Source: Pelomonas caseinilytica (GTDB lineage: Bacteria; Pseudomonadota; Gammaproteobacteria; Burkholderiales; Burkholderiaceae_C). Taken from it: a stretch of DNA of 64,000 nt. Made by a program: the position numbers and the translations under genes. The DNA lies in the NCBI RefSeq assembly GCF_021353235.1, contig NZ_JAJTWT010000006.1:186001-250000 (forward strand), read 5' to 3'. Under the pieces are notes generated by a model. It was given only the letters and a program-made list of their open reading frames with translations. It had not been told where the DNA came from and ran no database searches. Positions 25,886-36,249 of the stretch are shown here, one piece after another (the stretch's first letter is position 1; each line of letters opens with the position of its first letter).

Positions 25886-27105
25886 GCCTTGAGCACCCCG
25901 TCCGCCTTGAACATCGCCTTGATGCCCCGCACCGCCTGGCGGATGCGCGACTCGTTCTCGATCAGGGCGAAACGCACGTGGCCGTCGCCGTGGTCGCCGA
26001 AGCCGATGCCCGGCGACACGCAGACCTTGGCCTTGTCGAGCAACTGGCGGGCGAACTCCAGCGAGCCCAGCGCACGGTAGGGTTCGGGGATGGGGGCCCA
26101 GATGTACATGCTGGCCCTGGGGCAGTCGACGGCCCAGCCCGCCTCGGTGAGGCCCTTGTAGAGCACGTCGCGGCGGCGCTGGTAGCTGGCGGCGATGTCC
26201 TTCACGCACTGCTGGTCGCCCTCGAGCGCGGCGATGGCGGCCACCTGCAGCGGCGTGAAGGTGCCGTAGTCGTGATAGCTCTTGATGCGCGCCAGGGCCG
26301 CGACGAGGTCGGCGTTGCCCACCATGAAGCCGACGCGCCAGCCGGCCATGTTGTAGCTCTTGCTGAGGGTGAAGAACTCCACCGCCACCTCCTTGGCGCC
26401 GGGCACCTGCATGATGGACGGGGCCACGTAGCCGTCGTAGACGATGTCGGCATAGGCCAGGTCGTGCACGACGAGGATGTCGTGCTTCTTGGCCAGGGCC
26501 ACGACGCGCTCGAAAAAGGCCAGGTCCACGCACTGCGCCGTCGGGTTGGACGGGAAGCCGAAGACCATCATCTTGGGCTTGGGGTAGCTGCCGCGGATGG
26601 TCTTCTCCAGCTCGGCGAAGAAGTCCACCTCGCTGGAGACCGGGATGGCGCGGATGTCGGCGCCGGCGATGACGGCGCCGTAGATGTGGATGGGGTAGCT
26701 CGGGTCGGGCACCAGCACGGTGTCGCCGCGGTCCAGCGTGGCGAGCATCAGGTGGGCGAGGCCCTCCTTGGAGCCGATGGTGACGATGGCCTCGGCGTCG
26801 GGGTTGATGTCGACACCGTAGCGGCGCTGATACCAGTGCGAGATGGCGCGGCGCAGCCGCGGGATGCCCTTGCTGGCCGAATAGCCGTGGGTGTCGGGCC
26901 GCTGGGCCACCTCGCAGAGCTTGGCGACGATGTGCGCCGGGGTGGCCCCGTCGGGGTTGCCCATGCTCATGTCGATGATGTCCTCGCCACGCCGGCGGGC
27001 CGCGAGCTTGAGCTCGGCCGTGATGTTGAAGACGTAGGGCGGGAGGCGGTCGATGCGTGCGAAGCGGCGCTTGCTGCCGGAGGCAGAGCCGGAAGAAGAG
27101 GTCAT
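25882..27105 (-). CDS. alaC: Alanine/valine transaminase AlaC
   Basis: The 407-residue class I aminotransferase matches AlaC closely: [75 protein letters not shown] and the PLP Lys in [17 protein letters not shown]. It makes alanine from pyruvate and glutamate. It is translationally coupled to gph downstream. No strong ribosome binding site is seen at its ATG. Confidence 0.93.
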   Translation of the reverse strand: MTSSSGSASGSKRRFARIDRLPPYVFNITAELKLAARRRGEDIIDMSMGNPDGATPAHIVAKLCEVAQRPDTHGYSASKGIPRLRRAISHWYQRRYGVDINPDAEAIVTIGSKEGLAHLMLATLDRGDTVLVPDPSYPIHIYGAVIAGADIRAIPVSSEVDFFAELEKTIRGSYPKPKMMVFGFPSNPTAQCVDLAFFERVVALAKKHDILVVHDLAYADIVYDGYVAPSIMQVPGAKEVAVEFFTLSKSYNMAGWRVGFMVGNADLVAALARIKSYHDYGTFTPLQVAAIAALEGDQQCVKDIAASYQRRRDVLYKGLTEAGWAVDCPRASMYIWAPIPEPYRALGSLEFARQLLDKAKVCVSPGIGFGDHGDGHVRFALIENESRIRQAVRGIKAMFKADGVLKA

Positions 27106-27214
27106 GGCAGTGTCACGTGAGCGCCCGGAACCGTCCGAGCGACGTGGGCGGCATGGCGCCGCACCGCTGCGGACTCTAACGCAAGGCCGCCACGGGGCTT
27201 CCTAGAATCGCGCG

Positions 27215-28123
27215 ATGAACACCCCTGCCGCCCCCATCGTCTGCATCGGCGGCCTCAACATCGACCGCAAGCTGCGCCTGCTGGCGCGTGCCCTGCCGGC
27301 TTCGTCCAACCCCTGCGAATCGCACGAGACGCCCGGCGGCGTGGTGCGCAACGTCGCCGAGAACCTCGCGCGCCTGGGCCTGCCCGTCGCGCTCGTGGCG
27401 GCCGTGGGCGACGACGCGGGCGGGCGCATGCTGCTCGAGCAGGCCGCCCAGGTCGGCATCGACACCCGCGCCGTCATCCGCCTGCGCCGCCACGCCAGCG
27501 ACAGCTACACCGCCGTGCTGGCGCCCGACGGCAGCCTCGAGCTGGGCCTGGCGGCCATGCCGCTGGTCGAGACCCTCAACCCCTGGGCGCTCGAGGCGAG
27601 CAAGGCGTTGCGCGCGGGCGCCGCCCTGGTCGTCGCCGACGGCAACCTGCCGACCGACGCCTGGCCGCTGCTGCTCGCCGAGGCGCGCGACGGCGGCGCG
27701 CCGCTGGTGTGCGTGGCCGTGTCCGAGGCCAAGATGGAGCGCCTGCCGGATCGCCTGGACGGCCTGCACCTGCTCATCCTCAATGCCGGCGAGCTGTCCA
27801 CCGTGGCGGCCGAGCCGGCCGCGGCCTTCGCGGCCCTGCATGCGCGCGGCGTGGCCCGCGTGCTGGTGTCGGAAGGTGCCCGCGGCCTGCTGCTGAGCGA
27901 GCCGGGCCGCGAACCCCGCCATTGGCCGGCGCCCGAGGTGGACGTCGTCGACGTGACCGGCGCGGGTGACGCGCTCTCGGCCGGCATCTGCGCCGCCCTG
28001 CTGCGCGACCGCGATGACTTCGGCGCCGCCGCCCGGCTGGGCCTGGACCTCGCCGCCCTGACGCTGCAGACCGAGGACAGCGTCCATCCCGACCTCGACC
28101 CGAGTTTCCTCAAAGAACGATGA
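27215..28123 (+). CDS. psuK: PfkB-family kinase, probable pseudouridine kinase
   Basis: The 302-residue sugar/nucleoside kinase has the PfkB start CIGGLNIDRKLRL, the signature GGVVRNVAENLARLG and the ATP-site motif DVVDVTGAGDALSAG with catalytic Asp. Its stop overlaps the psuG start (ATGA, 28120-28123). Together they form the pseudouridine salvage pair: this kinase makes pseudouridine 5'-phosphate, which PsuG splits. The kinase specificity is inferred mainly from that coupling. Confidence 0.88.
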   Translation: MNTPAAPIVCIGGLNIDRKLRLLARALPASSNPCESHETPGGVVRNVAENLARLGLPVALVAAVGDDAGGRMLLEQAAQVGIDTRAVIRLRRHASDSYTAVLAPDGSLELGLAAMPLVETLNPWALEASKALRAGAALVVADGNLPTDAWPLLLAEARDGGAPLVCVAVSEAKMERLPDRLDGLHLLILNAGELSTVAAEPAAAFAALHARGVARVLVSEGARGLLLSEPGREPRHWPAPEVDVVDVTGAGDALSAGICAALLRDRDDFGAAARLGLDLAALTLQTEDSVHPDLDPSFLKER

Positions 28124-29040
28124 GCCCCCCGATGCATGAACTGATCCAACTCTCGCCCGAAGTGGCCGCCGCCCGCGCCGAAGGCCGGCCCGTCGTCGCG
28201 CTGGAGTCCACCATCATTGCCCACGGCATGCCCTGGCCGCAGAACCTGGAGACGGCCCGCGAGGTCGAGGCCGTCGTCCGCGCCGAGGGCGCCGTGCCGG
28301 CCACCATCGCCGTCATTGGCGGACGCATCCGCGTGGGCCTCGCCGACGCCGAACTGCAACAGCTGGCGCAGGCGCCCGACGCCATGAAGCTCAGCCGCCG
28401 CGACCTGCCGTATGCCGTCGCCACCGGGCGCCTCGGCGCGACGACGGTGGCCGCCACGATGATCTGCGCCCACCTGGCCGGCATCGAGGTCTTCGTGACG
28501 GGCGGCATCGGCGGCGTGCACCGCGGCGGCGCCGAGAGCTTCGACATCTCGGCCGACCTGCAGGAGTTGGCGCGCACGCCGGTGACGGTGGTCTGCGCGG
28601 GCGCCAAGTCCATCCTCGACCTCGCGCTGACGCTGGAGTACCTGGAGACCCACGGCGTGCCGGTGCTCAGCATCGGGCAAGACAACTTCGCCGCCTTCTT
28701 CACGCCCGACAGCGGCCTGAAGGCCGACTTCCGCATGGACGCGCCGGACGAACAGGCCCGCTTCATCCGCGCCAAGTGGGCGCTGGGCCTGGAGGGCGGC
28801 GTGGTCGTCAGCAACCCGGTGCCCGCCGCCCAGGCCATGCCGCGCGAGGAGATCGACGCCATCACCGCCCAGGCCCTGGCCGAGGCTCAGGCGCAGGGCG
28901 TGCAGGGCAAGGCCATCACCCCCTTCCTGCTCGCGCGCATCAAGGCGCTGACGGGCGGGCGCAGCCTGGCCACCAACATCGCCCTGGTCAAGCACAACGC
29001 CGTGGCCGGCGCGCGGCTGGCGTGCGCACTGTCGAGTTAG
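28120..29040 (+). CDS. psuG: Pseudouridine-5'-phosphate glycosidase
   Basis: The 306-residue enzyme breaks the C-C bond of pseudouridine 5'-phosphate to uracil and ribose 5-phosphate. Family motifs are LESTIIAHGMPWPQNLETAREVE, TIAVIGGRIRVGL, KLSRRDLPY, TTVAATMICAHLAGI, FVTGGIGGVHRGG (catalytic Lys and Mn site region nearby) and LALTLEYLETHGVPV. Length is normal. No nucleoside transporter or ribokinase is adjacent, so the pair probably works on internally released pseudouridine. Confidence 0.96.
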   Translation: MSPPMHELIQLSPEVAAARAEGRPVVALESTIIAHGMPWPQNLETAREVEAVVRAEGAVPATIAVIGGRIRVGLADAELQQLAQAPDAMKLSRRDLPYAVATGRLGATTVAATMICAHLAGIEVFVTGGIGGVHRGGAESFDISADLQELARTPVTVVCAGAKSILDLALTLEYLETHGVPVLSIGQDNFAAFFTPDSGLKADFRMDAPDEQARFIRAKWALGLEGGVVVSNPVPAAQAMPREEIDAITAQALAEAQAQGVQGKAITPFLLARIKALTGGRSLATNIALVKHNAVAGARLACALSS

Positions 29041-29159
29041 GCCGCCCACTCCGAACCTCGGGTGAACAGACCCTGAACGGCCCCGCCGCATTGGATGCCG
29101 TCAGCAACCATCGAGCAAAGGAGGGCGGTTAAGCTGGACTGTTTTTCGCGTCAATCCCC

Positions 29160-30437
29160 ATGACTTCCGGCAGATCCAGCCTCATGCGCGCCACCTCGAC
29201 CGCTCCCTTCCCCGCCCTGACGCTGCTGCCGGCCCTGCTGTTGACGGCGACCCTCGCCGCCTGCGGGCGCAAGGCCGACGTCGCGGCGCCCGGGGCCGCG
29301 GCGCCCGCCGGTGCCGCGAGCGCGGTGGCCCAGACGGTGGGTGTCGTGCCGGTGGTGCAGGCGGACGTGCCCATCACCGTCGAGGCCAGCGGCACCGTCA
29401 CCGCCCTGCAGAGCGTGGACCTGCGGGCCCAGACGACGAGCACCGTGGCGCAGGTGCTGGTCAAGGACGGCCAGTCGGTGAAGAGGGGCGAGCTGCTGTT
29501 CCGCTTCGACGACCGTGCCGACCGCGCCGCGCTGGAGAAGGCGCGTGCCCAGCTCGCGCGCGACCGCGCCTCGGCCGCCGACCTGGAGCGCCAGCTCAAG
29601 CGTGCCCGCGAGCTGGTCGCCCAGAACTTCATCGCCCAGAGCGCGGTCGACACCGCCCAGGCCAACCTCGACGCCGCCCTGGGCCTGCTGCGCAGCGACG
29701 AGGCCGCCGTGCAGGCCGCCCAGGTGACCCTGGGCTACAACGCGCTGCGCGCGCCCATCAGCGGCCGTGCCGGCATCGTCAGCGTCTTCCCCGGCAGCCT
29801 GGTGCAGGCCAGCGCCACCGCCGCGCCCCTGGTCAACATCGCCCAGCTCGACCCCATCAGCATCGCCTTCAGCCTGCCCGAGACCCAGCTCGGCGCGCTG
29901 CTGGACGCCACGCGCGCCGGGCCGCTGGCGGTCGAGGCCCTGGCGGCCAGCCCGGCGTCGGCCGGCCTGCCCCGCGCCGCCGCCGCGAAGGGCCGCGTCA
30001 CCGTCGTGGACAACCTCGTCGACACGGCCACGGGCACCATCAAGGTCAAGGCCGAGTTCGACAACAAGGCCCAGGCGCTGTGGCCCGGGCAGTACGTGCG
30101 CGTGCGCATGACGCTGCGCACCCTCAAGGGCGCGACCGTCATCCCGCAGGTGGCCGTCATCCTGCGCGGCAACGAGCGCTTCGTCTACGTGGTGGCGCCC
30201 GACGACACGGCCCGGCTGGTGCCGGTGCAGGTGCGCGCGGGCATGGGCGAGCAGGCCGTCGTCGAAGGCCTCCAGCCCGGCCAGCAGGTCGTCGTGGACG
30301 GCAAGCAGAACCTGCGCCCGGGCACGCCGGTGCGGCTGCAGGCGCCGGTGGTGAAGCCGGGCGGCATCGCCGCATCGGCGGCTTCCGTCGCGGGGGCGCA
30401 GTCCGCTTCGGAGGCGGCGCCCGGAGCGTCCCGATGA
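29160..30437 (+). CDS. RND efflux periplasmic adaptor (MdtA-like) lipoprotein
   Basis: The 425-residue membrane fusion protein has a lipoprotein signal ending in ATLAAC (Cys near 36), lipoyl half-motifs VDLRAQTTSTVAQVLVKDGQ and LRAPISGRAGIVSVF, and an alpha-hairpin. The sequence style (VPITVEASGTVTALQSVDL) is that of MdtA-type adaptors. An alternative start nine codons downstream would give a more usual signal length. It overlaps the pump gene by ATGA (30434-30437). Confidence 0.93.
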   Translation: MTSGRSSLMRATSTAPFPALTLLPALLLTATLAACGRKADVAAPGAAAPAGAASAVAQTVGVVPVVQADVPITVEASGTVTALQSVDLRAQTTSTVAQVLVKDGQSVKRGELLFRFDDRADRAALEKARAQLARDRASAADLERQLKRARELVAQNFIAQSAVDTAQANLDAALGLLRSDEAAVQAAQVTLGYNALRAPISGRAGIVSVFPGSLVQASATAAPLVNIAQLDPISIAFSLPETQLGALLDATRAGPLAVEALAASPASAGLPRAAAAKGRVTVVDNLVDTATGTIKVKAEFDNKAQALWPGQYVRVRMTLRTLKGATVIPQVAVILRGNERFVYVVAPDDTARLVPVQVRAGMGEQAVVEGLQPGQQVVVDGKQNLRPGTPVRLQAPVVKPGGIAASAASVAGAQSASEAAPGASR

Positions 30438-33400
30438 GGTGGGCGGAGCTCTTCATCCGCAGGCCGGTGATGACCGTCCTGCTGAACATCTCGCTGGTGA
30501 TCGCGGGCCTGGCGGCCTGGAGCCGCATCCCGGTGGCGGCCCTGCCGTCCTACAACACGCCCATCATCAACGTGCAGGCGGTGCTGCCCGGGGCCGCGCC
30601 CGACACCATGGCGTCGTCGGTCGCGCTGCCGCTGGAGAAGCAGTTCTCCACCATCGCCGGCCTGCAGACGATCTCCTCCGTCAACACCCTGGGCAACACC
30701 TCGCTGACGCTGGAGTTCGATCCGTCGCGCAACATCGACGCCGCGGCCGTGGACGTGCAGGCTGCGCTGTTCCGCGCCCTGCGCGCCCTGCCGGCCGAGA
30801 TGACGACGCCGCCGAGCTACCGCAAGGTCAACCCGGCCGACGCGCCGGTGCTGCTGGTGGCGCTGACCTCGCCGTCCATCAACCTCTCCGAACTGAACGA
30901 CTACGCGGAGAATCTGCTGTCGCCGGGCCTGTCCACCATCGACGGCGTGGCCCAGGTGATGATCTTCGGCCAGAAGCGCTTCGCGGTGCGGGTCAAGGTC
31001 AGGAACGAGCTGCTCAACCAGCGCAACATCACGCTGGAGGAGCTGCAGGGCGCCATCCGCCTGGCCAATGCCAACACGCCCGTCGGCGTGCTGGACGGCA
31101 GCCGCCAGACCCTCACCATCCAGGCCAACAAGCAGCTCAAGAGCGCCGCCGAGTTCGGCAACATCGTCATCGCCGCCCGCAACGGTGCGCCCGTCTACCT
31201 GCGCGACGTGGCCGACGTGCAGGACAGCTTCGAGACCGTCAAGAGCTTCGGCAGCTTCCAGGGCGAGCGCTCCATCGTGCTGGCCATCCAGCGCCAGCCC
31301 GACGCCAACACTGTCAAGGTGGTCGACGCGGTCAAGGCCATGCTGCCGCGCTTCGCGGCGCAGATGCCGGCCTCCATCAAGATGGACACGCTCAACGACC
31401 GGTCGGTGTCCATCCGCGAGTCCCTGCACGACGTCTACTTCACCCTCGCCCTGACCGTCGTGCTGGTGGTGATGGTCATCTTCATCTTCCTGCGCCGCGC
31501 CGTGGCGACGCTGATCCCGACGCTGTCCCTGCCCATCTCGCTGATCGGCGCGCTGACCCTGCTGTTCGCCCTCGGCTATTCGCTGGACAACATCTCGCTG
31601 CTGGGCATCACGCTGGCCGTGGGCCTGGTGGTGGACGACGCCATCGTCATGCTGGAGAACATCCACCGCCACATCGAGGACGGCATGGCCCCCTTCGACG
31701 CCGCCATCCGCGGCGCGCGCGAGATGGCCTTCACCATCATGTCGATCTCGATCTCGCTGGTGGCGGTGCTGATCCCGATCTTCTTCATGCCCGGCGTCAT
31801 CGGCCTGCTCTTCCACGAGTTCGCCGTCGTGGTGTCGCTGTCCATCCTCGTCTCGGCGGTGGTTTCTCTGACCCTCGTGCCCATGCTGTGCAGCCGGCTG
31901 CTCAAGCATCACGAGGCGCACGAGGAAGGCTGGCTGGGCCGCCATTTCGAGCGCGCCTTCGATGCCGTGCTGGGCCTGTATACGCGCACGCTGGACCTGG
32001 CGCTGCGCCACCGCGGCTGGGTCATCGGCATGGCAGTCGTGAGCTTCGCGGCGACGGTGTGGTTCTACATCGCCATCCCCAAGGGCTTCTTCCCCGAGGA
32101 GGACATCGGCCAGATCCGCGGCAGCACCGAGGCGTCGGAGGACATCTCCTTCACGGCCATGACGCTGCTGCAGGAGAAGGTCGCGGCCATCGTGCAGAAC
32201 GACCCCAACGTGGCCAGCGTCTCGGCCGGCATCGGCGGCGGGGGCAACGCGACCAACACGGGCCGCCTCTTCATCAACCTCAAGCCCCGCAAGGACCGCC
32301 AGGCCATGCCGCAGGTGCTGGAAGGCCTGCGCAAGAAGCTGCGCGCCGTGCCTGGCATCGCTGTCTACCTCAGCCCGGTGCAGAACCTGCAGCTCGGCGG
32401 CCGGCAGAGCAAGAGTCGCTACCAGTACACGCTGCAGTCGGTGTCGGCCGGCGAGCTGAACTCCTGGTCGGTGAAGCTGCAGGACAAGCTGCGTGCCGAC
32501 GAGCGCTTCCGCGACGTCACCAGCGACTCGCAGCTGCGCGGCCTGCAGGCCAACCTCGTCATCGATCGCGAGCGCGCCGCCGTGCTGGGCGTGCAGATGG
32601 GCGACCTGCGCAACGCCCTCTACGACGCCTTCGGCGAGCGCCAGGTCTCCAGCATCTATGCCGAGAGCAACACCTACCAGGTCATCATGGAGGCCAGCGA
32701 CCCCGACCGCGCGAGCGAGGACGCCTTCGACAAGATCTACCTGCGCGGACGCAACAACGCGCAGGTGCCGCTGAGCGCCTTCGCCACGGTGCAGCGCGGC
32801 CTGGGGCCGACGGCCGTCAACCACCAGGGCCAGCTGCAGGCCATCACCATCAGCTTCAACCTGGCGCCCGGCGTGCCGCTGGGCGATGCCACCGGCGCGC
32901 TGGAGGCCTATGGCCGCGAGATCCATCTGCCGGCCAGCGTCATCACGAGCTACGGCGGCGACGCGGCGGTGTTCCGCGACTCGCAGGGTGGCCAGCTGCT
33001 GCTCATCGGTCTGGCGCTGGCGGTCATCTACGTGCTGCTGGGCGTGCTCTACGAGAGCTACATCCACCCCATCACCATCCTCGCCGGCCTGCCCTCGGCG
33101 GCCGTGGGCGCGCTGATCACGCTGCAACTCGCGGGCATGGAGCTGACCATCATCGCCACCATCGGCATCGTCATGCTGATCGGCATCGTCAAGAAGAACG
33201 CGATCATGATGATCGACTTCGCCCTCGACGCCCAGCGCAACCAGGGCCTCGCGCCGGCCGAGGCCATCCGCGAGGCCTGCGTGCTGCGCTTCCGGCCCAT
33301 CATGATGACGACGCTGGCCGCGCTGATGGGGGCCCTGCCCATCGCCCTGGGCCTGGGCGCGGGCGCCGAGCTGCGCCAGCCCCTGGGCCTGGCGGTGGTG

Positions 33401-33529
33401 GGGGGCCTGGTGCTGTCCCAGGCCGTGACGCTCTACGTCACGCCGGTCATCTACCTGGCGCTGGACCGCTTCAGCGGCACCGGGCCGGACACGCGCGAGG
33501 TCGCCAGCTTCGCCAGCAAGGCGGCCTGA
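30434..33529 (+). CDS. RND efflux pump permease (MdtB/MdtC-like)
   Basis: The 1031-residue pump begins MRWAELFIRRPVMTVLLNIS, as MdtB/MdtC proteins do, and has twelve membrane segments with two periplasmic loops. TM4 carries LAVGLVVDDAIVMLENIHRH with the relay Asp pair. There is only one pump gene and no outer-membrane factor here, so it either forms a homotrimer or pairs with a distant partner, and would borrow a channel. It ends one base before the convergent phosphatase gene. Confidence 0.94.
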   Translation: MRWAELFIRRPVMTVLLNISLVIAGLAAWSRIPVAALPSYNTPIINVQAVLPGAAPDTMASSVALPLEKQFSTIAGLQTISSVNTLGNTSLTLEFDPSRNIDAAAVDVQAALFRALRALPAEMTTPPSYRKVNPADAPVLLVALTSPSINLSELNDYAENLLSPGLSTIDGVAQVMIFGQKRFAVRVKVRNELLNQRNITLEELQGAIRLANANTPVGVLDGSRQTLTIQANKQLKSAAEFGNIVIAARNGAPVYLRDVADVQDSFETVKSFGSFQGERSIVLAIQRQPDANTVKVVDAVKAMLPRFAAQMPASIKMDTLNDRSVSIRESLHDVYFTLALTVVLVVMVIFIFLRRAVATLIPTLSLPISLIGALTLLFALGYSLDNISLLGITLAVGLVVDDAIVMLENIHRHIEDGMAPFDAAIRGAREMAFTIMSISISLVAVLIPIFFMPGVIGLLFHEFAVVVSLSILVSAVVSLTLVPMLCSRLLKHHEAHEEGWLGRHFERAFDAVLGLYTRTLDLALRHRGWVIGMAVVSFAATVWFYIAIPKGFFPEEDIGQIRGSTEASEDISFTAMTLLQEKVAAIVQNDPNVASVSAGIGGGGNATNTGRLFINLKPRKDRQAMPQVLEGLRKKLRAVPGIAVYLSPVQNLQLGGRQSKSRYQYTLQSVSAGELNSWSVKLQDKLRADERFRDVTSDSQLRGLQANLVIDRERAAVLGVQMGDLRNALYDAFGERQVSSIYAESNTYQVIMEASDPDRASEDAFDKIYLRGRNNAQVPLSAFATVQRGLGPTAVNHQGQLQAITISFNLAPGVPLGDATGALEAYGREIHLPASVITSYGGDAAVFRDSQGGQLLLIGLALAVIYVLLGVLYESYIHPITILAGLPSAAVGALITLQLAGMELTIIATIGIVMLIGIVKKNAIMMIDFALDAQRNQGLAPAEAIREACVLRFRPIMMTTLAALMGALPIALGLGAGAELRQPLGLAVVGGLVLSQAVTLYVTPVIYLALDRFSGTGPDTREVASFASKAA

Positions 33530-34003
33530 TCAGCCCAGCCTGAGCCGGCCCTCGCGGCTCTCGGTGAGCAGCCGCTGGGCCGCGCGCTCCAGCATGCCGA
33601 TGACGGCGTCGAAGCCCTGGGCCGGTCCGAAGTAGGGGTCGGGGATGTCCTGGCCGGCCAGCTCCGGCACGAAGTCGGTCAGCAGCAGGATGCGGGCGTG
33701 GTGCTCGGGGGCGGCCTTGCTGCGCAGAGCCTCCACGTGATCGGCCTCCATCGCCAGCACGAGGTCGTACTGGCCGAGCTGCTCGGGCTCGATGCGGCGC
33801 GAGCGCCATTTGCGGTCGAGGCTGTAGTTGTGCCGGCCGAGGGCGGCGGCGGCACGGGCGTCGACCGGGCCGCCGCGCGGGTCGGCATGCACGCCGGCCG
33901 AGGCGATGGTCTTGAACACCTCGCCCAGCTTCGCCTTGAAGATGGCCTCGGCCATGGGCGAACGGCAGATGTTGGCGGTGCAGACGAGCAGGACGGCGGC
34001 CAT
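33530..34003 (-). CDS. Low-molecular-weight phosphotyrosine protein phosphatase
   Basis: The 157-residue protein has the N-terminal P-loop VCTANICRSPMAEAIF (Cys8, Arg14) and the general-acid segment DIPDPYFG, both intact. It dephosphorylates tyrosine on proteins, often a BY-kinase of exopolysaccharide export, but no such kinase or polysaccharide gene is in the window. The start at 34003 is chosen because the upstream in-frame ATG would pull in the palindromic repeat. Confidence 0.92.
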   Translation of the reverse strand: MAAVLLVCTANICRSPMAEAIFKAKLGEVFKTIASAGVHADPRGGPVDARAAAALGRHNYSLDRKWRSRRIEPEQLGQYDLVLAMEADHVEALRSKAAPEHHARILLLTDFVPELAGQDIPDPYFGPAQGFDAVIGMLERAAQRLLTESREGRLRLG

Positions 34004-34024
34004 GTCAGTGAAGTGCTGAGCGAA

Positions 34025-34115
34025 GAAATGCAACCACAGAGGCACAGAGGCACAGAGGCGGTTCATCTCTGTGCTTGCTCTGTGCCTCTGTGCCTCTGTG
34101 GTCGTATTGCATTTC
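34025..34115. repeat. Long near-perfect palindrome between rpe and the phosphatase gene
   Basis: Bases 34034-34057 are the exact reverse complement of 34078-34101 (24 pairs built on the repeated unit CACAGAGG). Bases 34025-34033 (GAAATGCAA) pair with 34107-34115 after a 5-base bulge, for 33 pairs in all around a 20-base loop. The right edge touches the rpe stop codon. CACAGAGG-type repeats like this are, from memory, scattered in related genomes. In RNA it would be a very strong hairpin between two genes on the same strand. Confidence 0.9.
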
Positions 34116-34818
34116 AGGCCTTTGCCAGCTCGCTACGCATCGCGTCGACGACGGCCTTGTAGTCGGGCTTGCCGAAGATGGCCGAGCCGGCCACGAAGGT
34201 GTCGGCGCCGGCTGCGGCGATCTCACGGATGTTGTCGACCTTGACGCCGCCGTCGATCTCCAGGCGGATGTCACGGCCCGTCTCGCGCTGATGAGCCTGG
34301 ATGATCTCGCGCGCCTTGCGCAGCTTCTTCAGCGCCGAGGGGATGAAGCTCTGGCCGCCGAAGCCGGGGTTGACGCTCATCAGCAGCACCATGTCCACCT
34401 TGTCGATGACCCACTCCAGCACGTCCAGCGGCGTGGCCGGGTTGAACACCAGCCCGGCCTGCCTGCCCTCGGCCTTGATCAGCTGCAGCGTGCGGTCGAC
34501 GTGGGCGCTGGCCTCGGGATGGAAGGTCACCATGTCGGCGCCCGCGCGGCAGAAGGCCTGGGCCAGGCTGTCCACGGGCTGCACCATCAGGTGCACGTCG
34601 ATGACGGCGGGGCTGCCGTCGGGCTTCACCGCATGCTTGCGCAGCGCCTCGCAGACCATGGGGCCGAAGGTCAGGTTGGGCACGTAATGGTTGTCCATCA
34701 CGTCGAAGTGGATCCAGTCGGCGCCGGCGGCGAGCACGTTGCGGACCTCCTCGCCCAGGCGGGCGAAATCGGCGGACAGGAGGCTGGGGGCGATGCGGTA
34801 GTCGGGTGCGGCGGCCAT
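34114..34818 (-). CDS. rpe: Ribulose-phosphate 3-epimerase
   Basis: The 234-residue TIM-barrel enzyme interconverts ribulose 5-phosphate and xylulose 5-phosphate. [64 protein letters not shown] and [12 protein letters not shown] hold the metal and phosphate ligands. It ends within the long palindrome. Start at [15 protein letters not shown] is family-typical. Confidence 0.96.
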   Translation of the reverse strand: MAAAPDYRIAPSLLSADFARLGEEVRNVLAAGADWIHFDVMDNHYVPNLTFGPMVCEALRKHAVKPDGSPAVIDVHLMVQPVDSLAQAFCRAGADMVTFHPEASAHVDRTLQLIKAEGRQAGLVFNPATPLDVLEWVIDKVDMVLLMSVNPGFGGQSFIPSALKKLRKAREIIQAHQRETGRDIRLEIDGGVKVDNIREIAAAGADTFVAGSAIFGKPDYKAVVDAMRSELAKA

Positions 34819-34829
34819 GGCCGCGCATT

Positions 34830-35444
34830 CTAGGAGTTGGGGCGGCGGAAGGCCTCCCGCGCCTTCTGGGCCTCGGCCCAGTGGTGGCAGCCGGGCTGGT
34901 GGTCGTTGATCAGGCCCATGGCCTGCATCAGCGCATGCATGGTGGTGGGCCCGACGAACTTCCAGCCGCGCTTCTTCAGGTCCTTGGACAGGGCCTCGGA
35001 GGGCGCCGACTGCGACAGGTTGTGGGCCACCGAGTTCTTGGGCGGTTCGAAGCGCCAGAGATAGGCGGCGAGCGAGCCCTCCTGGGCCACCAACTCGACG
35101 CAGCGGCCGGCGTTGTGGATGGCCGCCTCGATCTTGCCGCGGTGGCGCACGATGCCGGAGTCGGCCAGCAGCCGCGCCACGTCGGCCTCGCCGAAGGCGG
35201 CGACCTTGTGGAAGTCGAAGCCCGCGAAGGCCGCGCGGAAGGCCTCGCGCTTGTTGAGGATGGTGCGCCACGACAACCCGCTCTGGAAGCCCTCGAGGCA
35301 GAGCTTCTCGAAGAGCCGGAAGTCGTCGGCCACCGGCCGGCCCCATTCTTCGTCGTGGTAGCGCAGGTAGAGCACATCGCCAGCGGCGGCGGCGCACCAA
35401 GCACAGCGCGGCCGGCCGTCGGGGGGCAGGTACAGGGGCTTCAT
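34830..35444 (-). CDS. tag: DNA-3-methyladenine glycosylase I
   Basis: The 204-residue repair enzyme removes 3-methyladenine from [26 protein letters not shown] at the N-terminus supplies a zinc Cys and His; [22 protein letters not shown] is the HhH core; [22 protein letters not shown] and CHHW complete the active site and zinc site. Its start overlaps the stop of the binding-protein gene upstream by ATGA (35441-35444). Confidence 0.95.
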   Translation of the reverse strand: MKPLYLPPDGRPRCAWCAAAAGDVLYLRYHDEEWGRPVADDFRLFEKLCLEGFQSGLSWRTILNKREAFRAAFAGFDFHKVAAFGEADVARLLADSGIVRHRGKIEAAIHNAGRCVELVAQEGSLAAYLWRFEPPKNSVAHNLSQSAPSEALSKDLKKRGWKFVGPTTMHALMQAMGLINDHQPGCHHWAEAQKAREAFRRPNS

Positions 35445-36187
35445 CGGTATTTCTCGGCGAGTTGACGCAGCGTGCCGTCGCGCTCCAGCTTGCGCAGGGC
35501 CAGGGTCAGCCGCTCTTCGGTGGCGACCGGCAGGTCCGCGCGCAGCGCGACGTACTGGGATTCTTCATGGAAGACGGTGCGGCCCAGCCTGAGCTTGTCG
35601 GCCAGTGGGCCGTCGGTGATGTAGCGGGCCAGGCTGATGTCCTGCCCGTAGACCGCGTCGGCGCGGCCCAGCGCCAGCATCTGCAGGGCTTCGCGCTCGG
35701 AACCGACCTCGGCGATGGCGACGTCCGCGGTCGCCAGGCGCCGGGCCAGCACCGTGCCACGCGTCACCAGCACCGGCTTGTGCTGGCTCAGGGCCGCCAG
35801 TTCGGCGAGGCTTTCGACGCGGCGGGAGTCGTCGGCACGCTGGGCGATGACGTGCCGGATGGCATAGAGCGGCACGGAGGCATAACGCCACTGTTTCTCG
35901 CGGTCGGGCGAGCGCAGCAGGCAGAAGAAGGCGTCGACCAGGCCGTCGGCCAGCAGGCGCTCCACGCGCTTGAGCGGTACCTGCTGCTCCAGCCCGGAGA
36001 AGCGCAGTCCGGGATCGGCGCGCTCGACGGCCCGCAGGATCTCCAGGCACAGCCCCGGCCGCGCCGTGGCACCGTCGGGGTCGTACTTGATCAGCGAGCC
36101 GCTCTGTTGAACTGTTCGCAGCACCAGCTCCTGGGCCGGCGCCGCCAGGCTCAGCAGCGCGGCAGGCAGCCAGAGCCAGCGCAGCAA
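35441..36187 (-). CDS. Periplasmic amino-acid-binding-like protein (SBP_bac_3)
   Basis: The 248-residue protein has a signal peptide ([15 protein letters not shown]) and a family 3 solute-binding fold: [56 protein letters not shown] and [17 protein letters not shown]. The start appears to be TTG at 36187. There is no ABC permease or ATPase nearby, so it may be a stand-alone sensor or orphan binding protein. Coupling to tag looks like simple gene packing. Confidence 0.8.
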   Translation of the reverse strand: MLRWLWLPAALLSLAAPAQELVLRTVQQSGSLIKYDPDGATARPGLCLEILRAVERADPGLRFSGLEQQVPLKRVERLLADGLVDAFFCLLRSPDREKQWRYASVPLYAIRHVIAQRADDSRRVESLAELAALSQHKPVLVTRGTVLARRLATADVAIAEVGSEREALQMLALGRADAVYGQDISLARYITDGPLADKLRLGRTVFHEESQYVALRADLPVATEERLTLALRKLERDGTLRQLAEKYR

Positions 36188-36249
36188 TTAGGATCACGCT
36201 TCCCGAGGAACATGCGCCCAGCATAGCGTTCGGGCCCGAGAATCCACCG

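Noticed and set aside
30185..33127. Long open frame antisense to the second RND pump
   Set aside because: Same reason: a GC-driven shadow of a certain gene with no recognisable protein.
34025..34115. CRISPR-like or tandem repeat reading of the CACAGAGG units
   Set aside because: There are only three units per arm and no spacers; it is a single palindrome.
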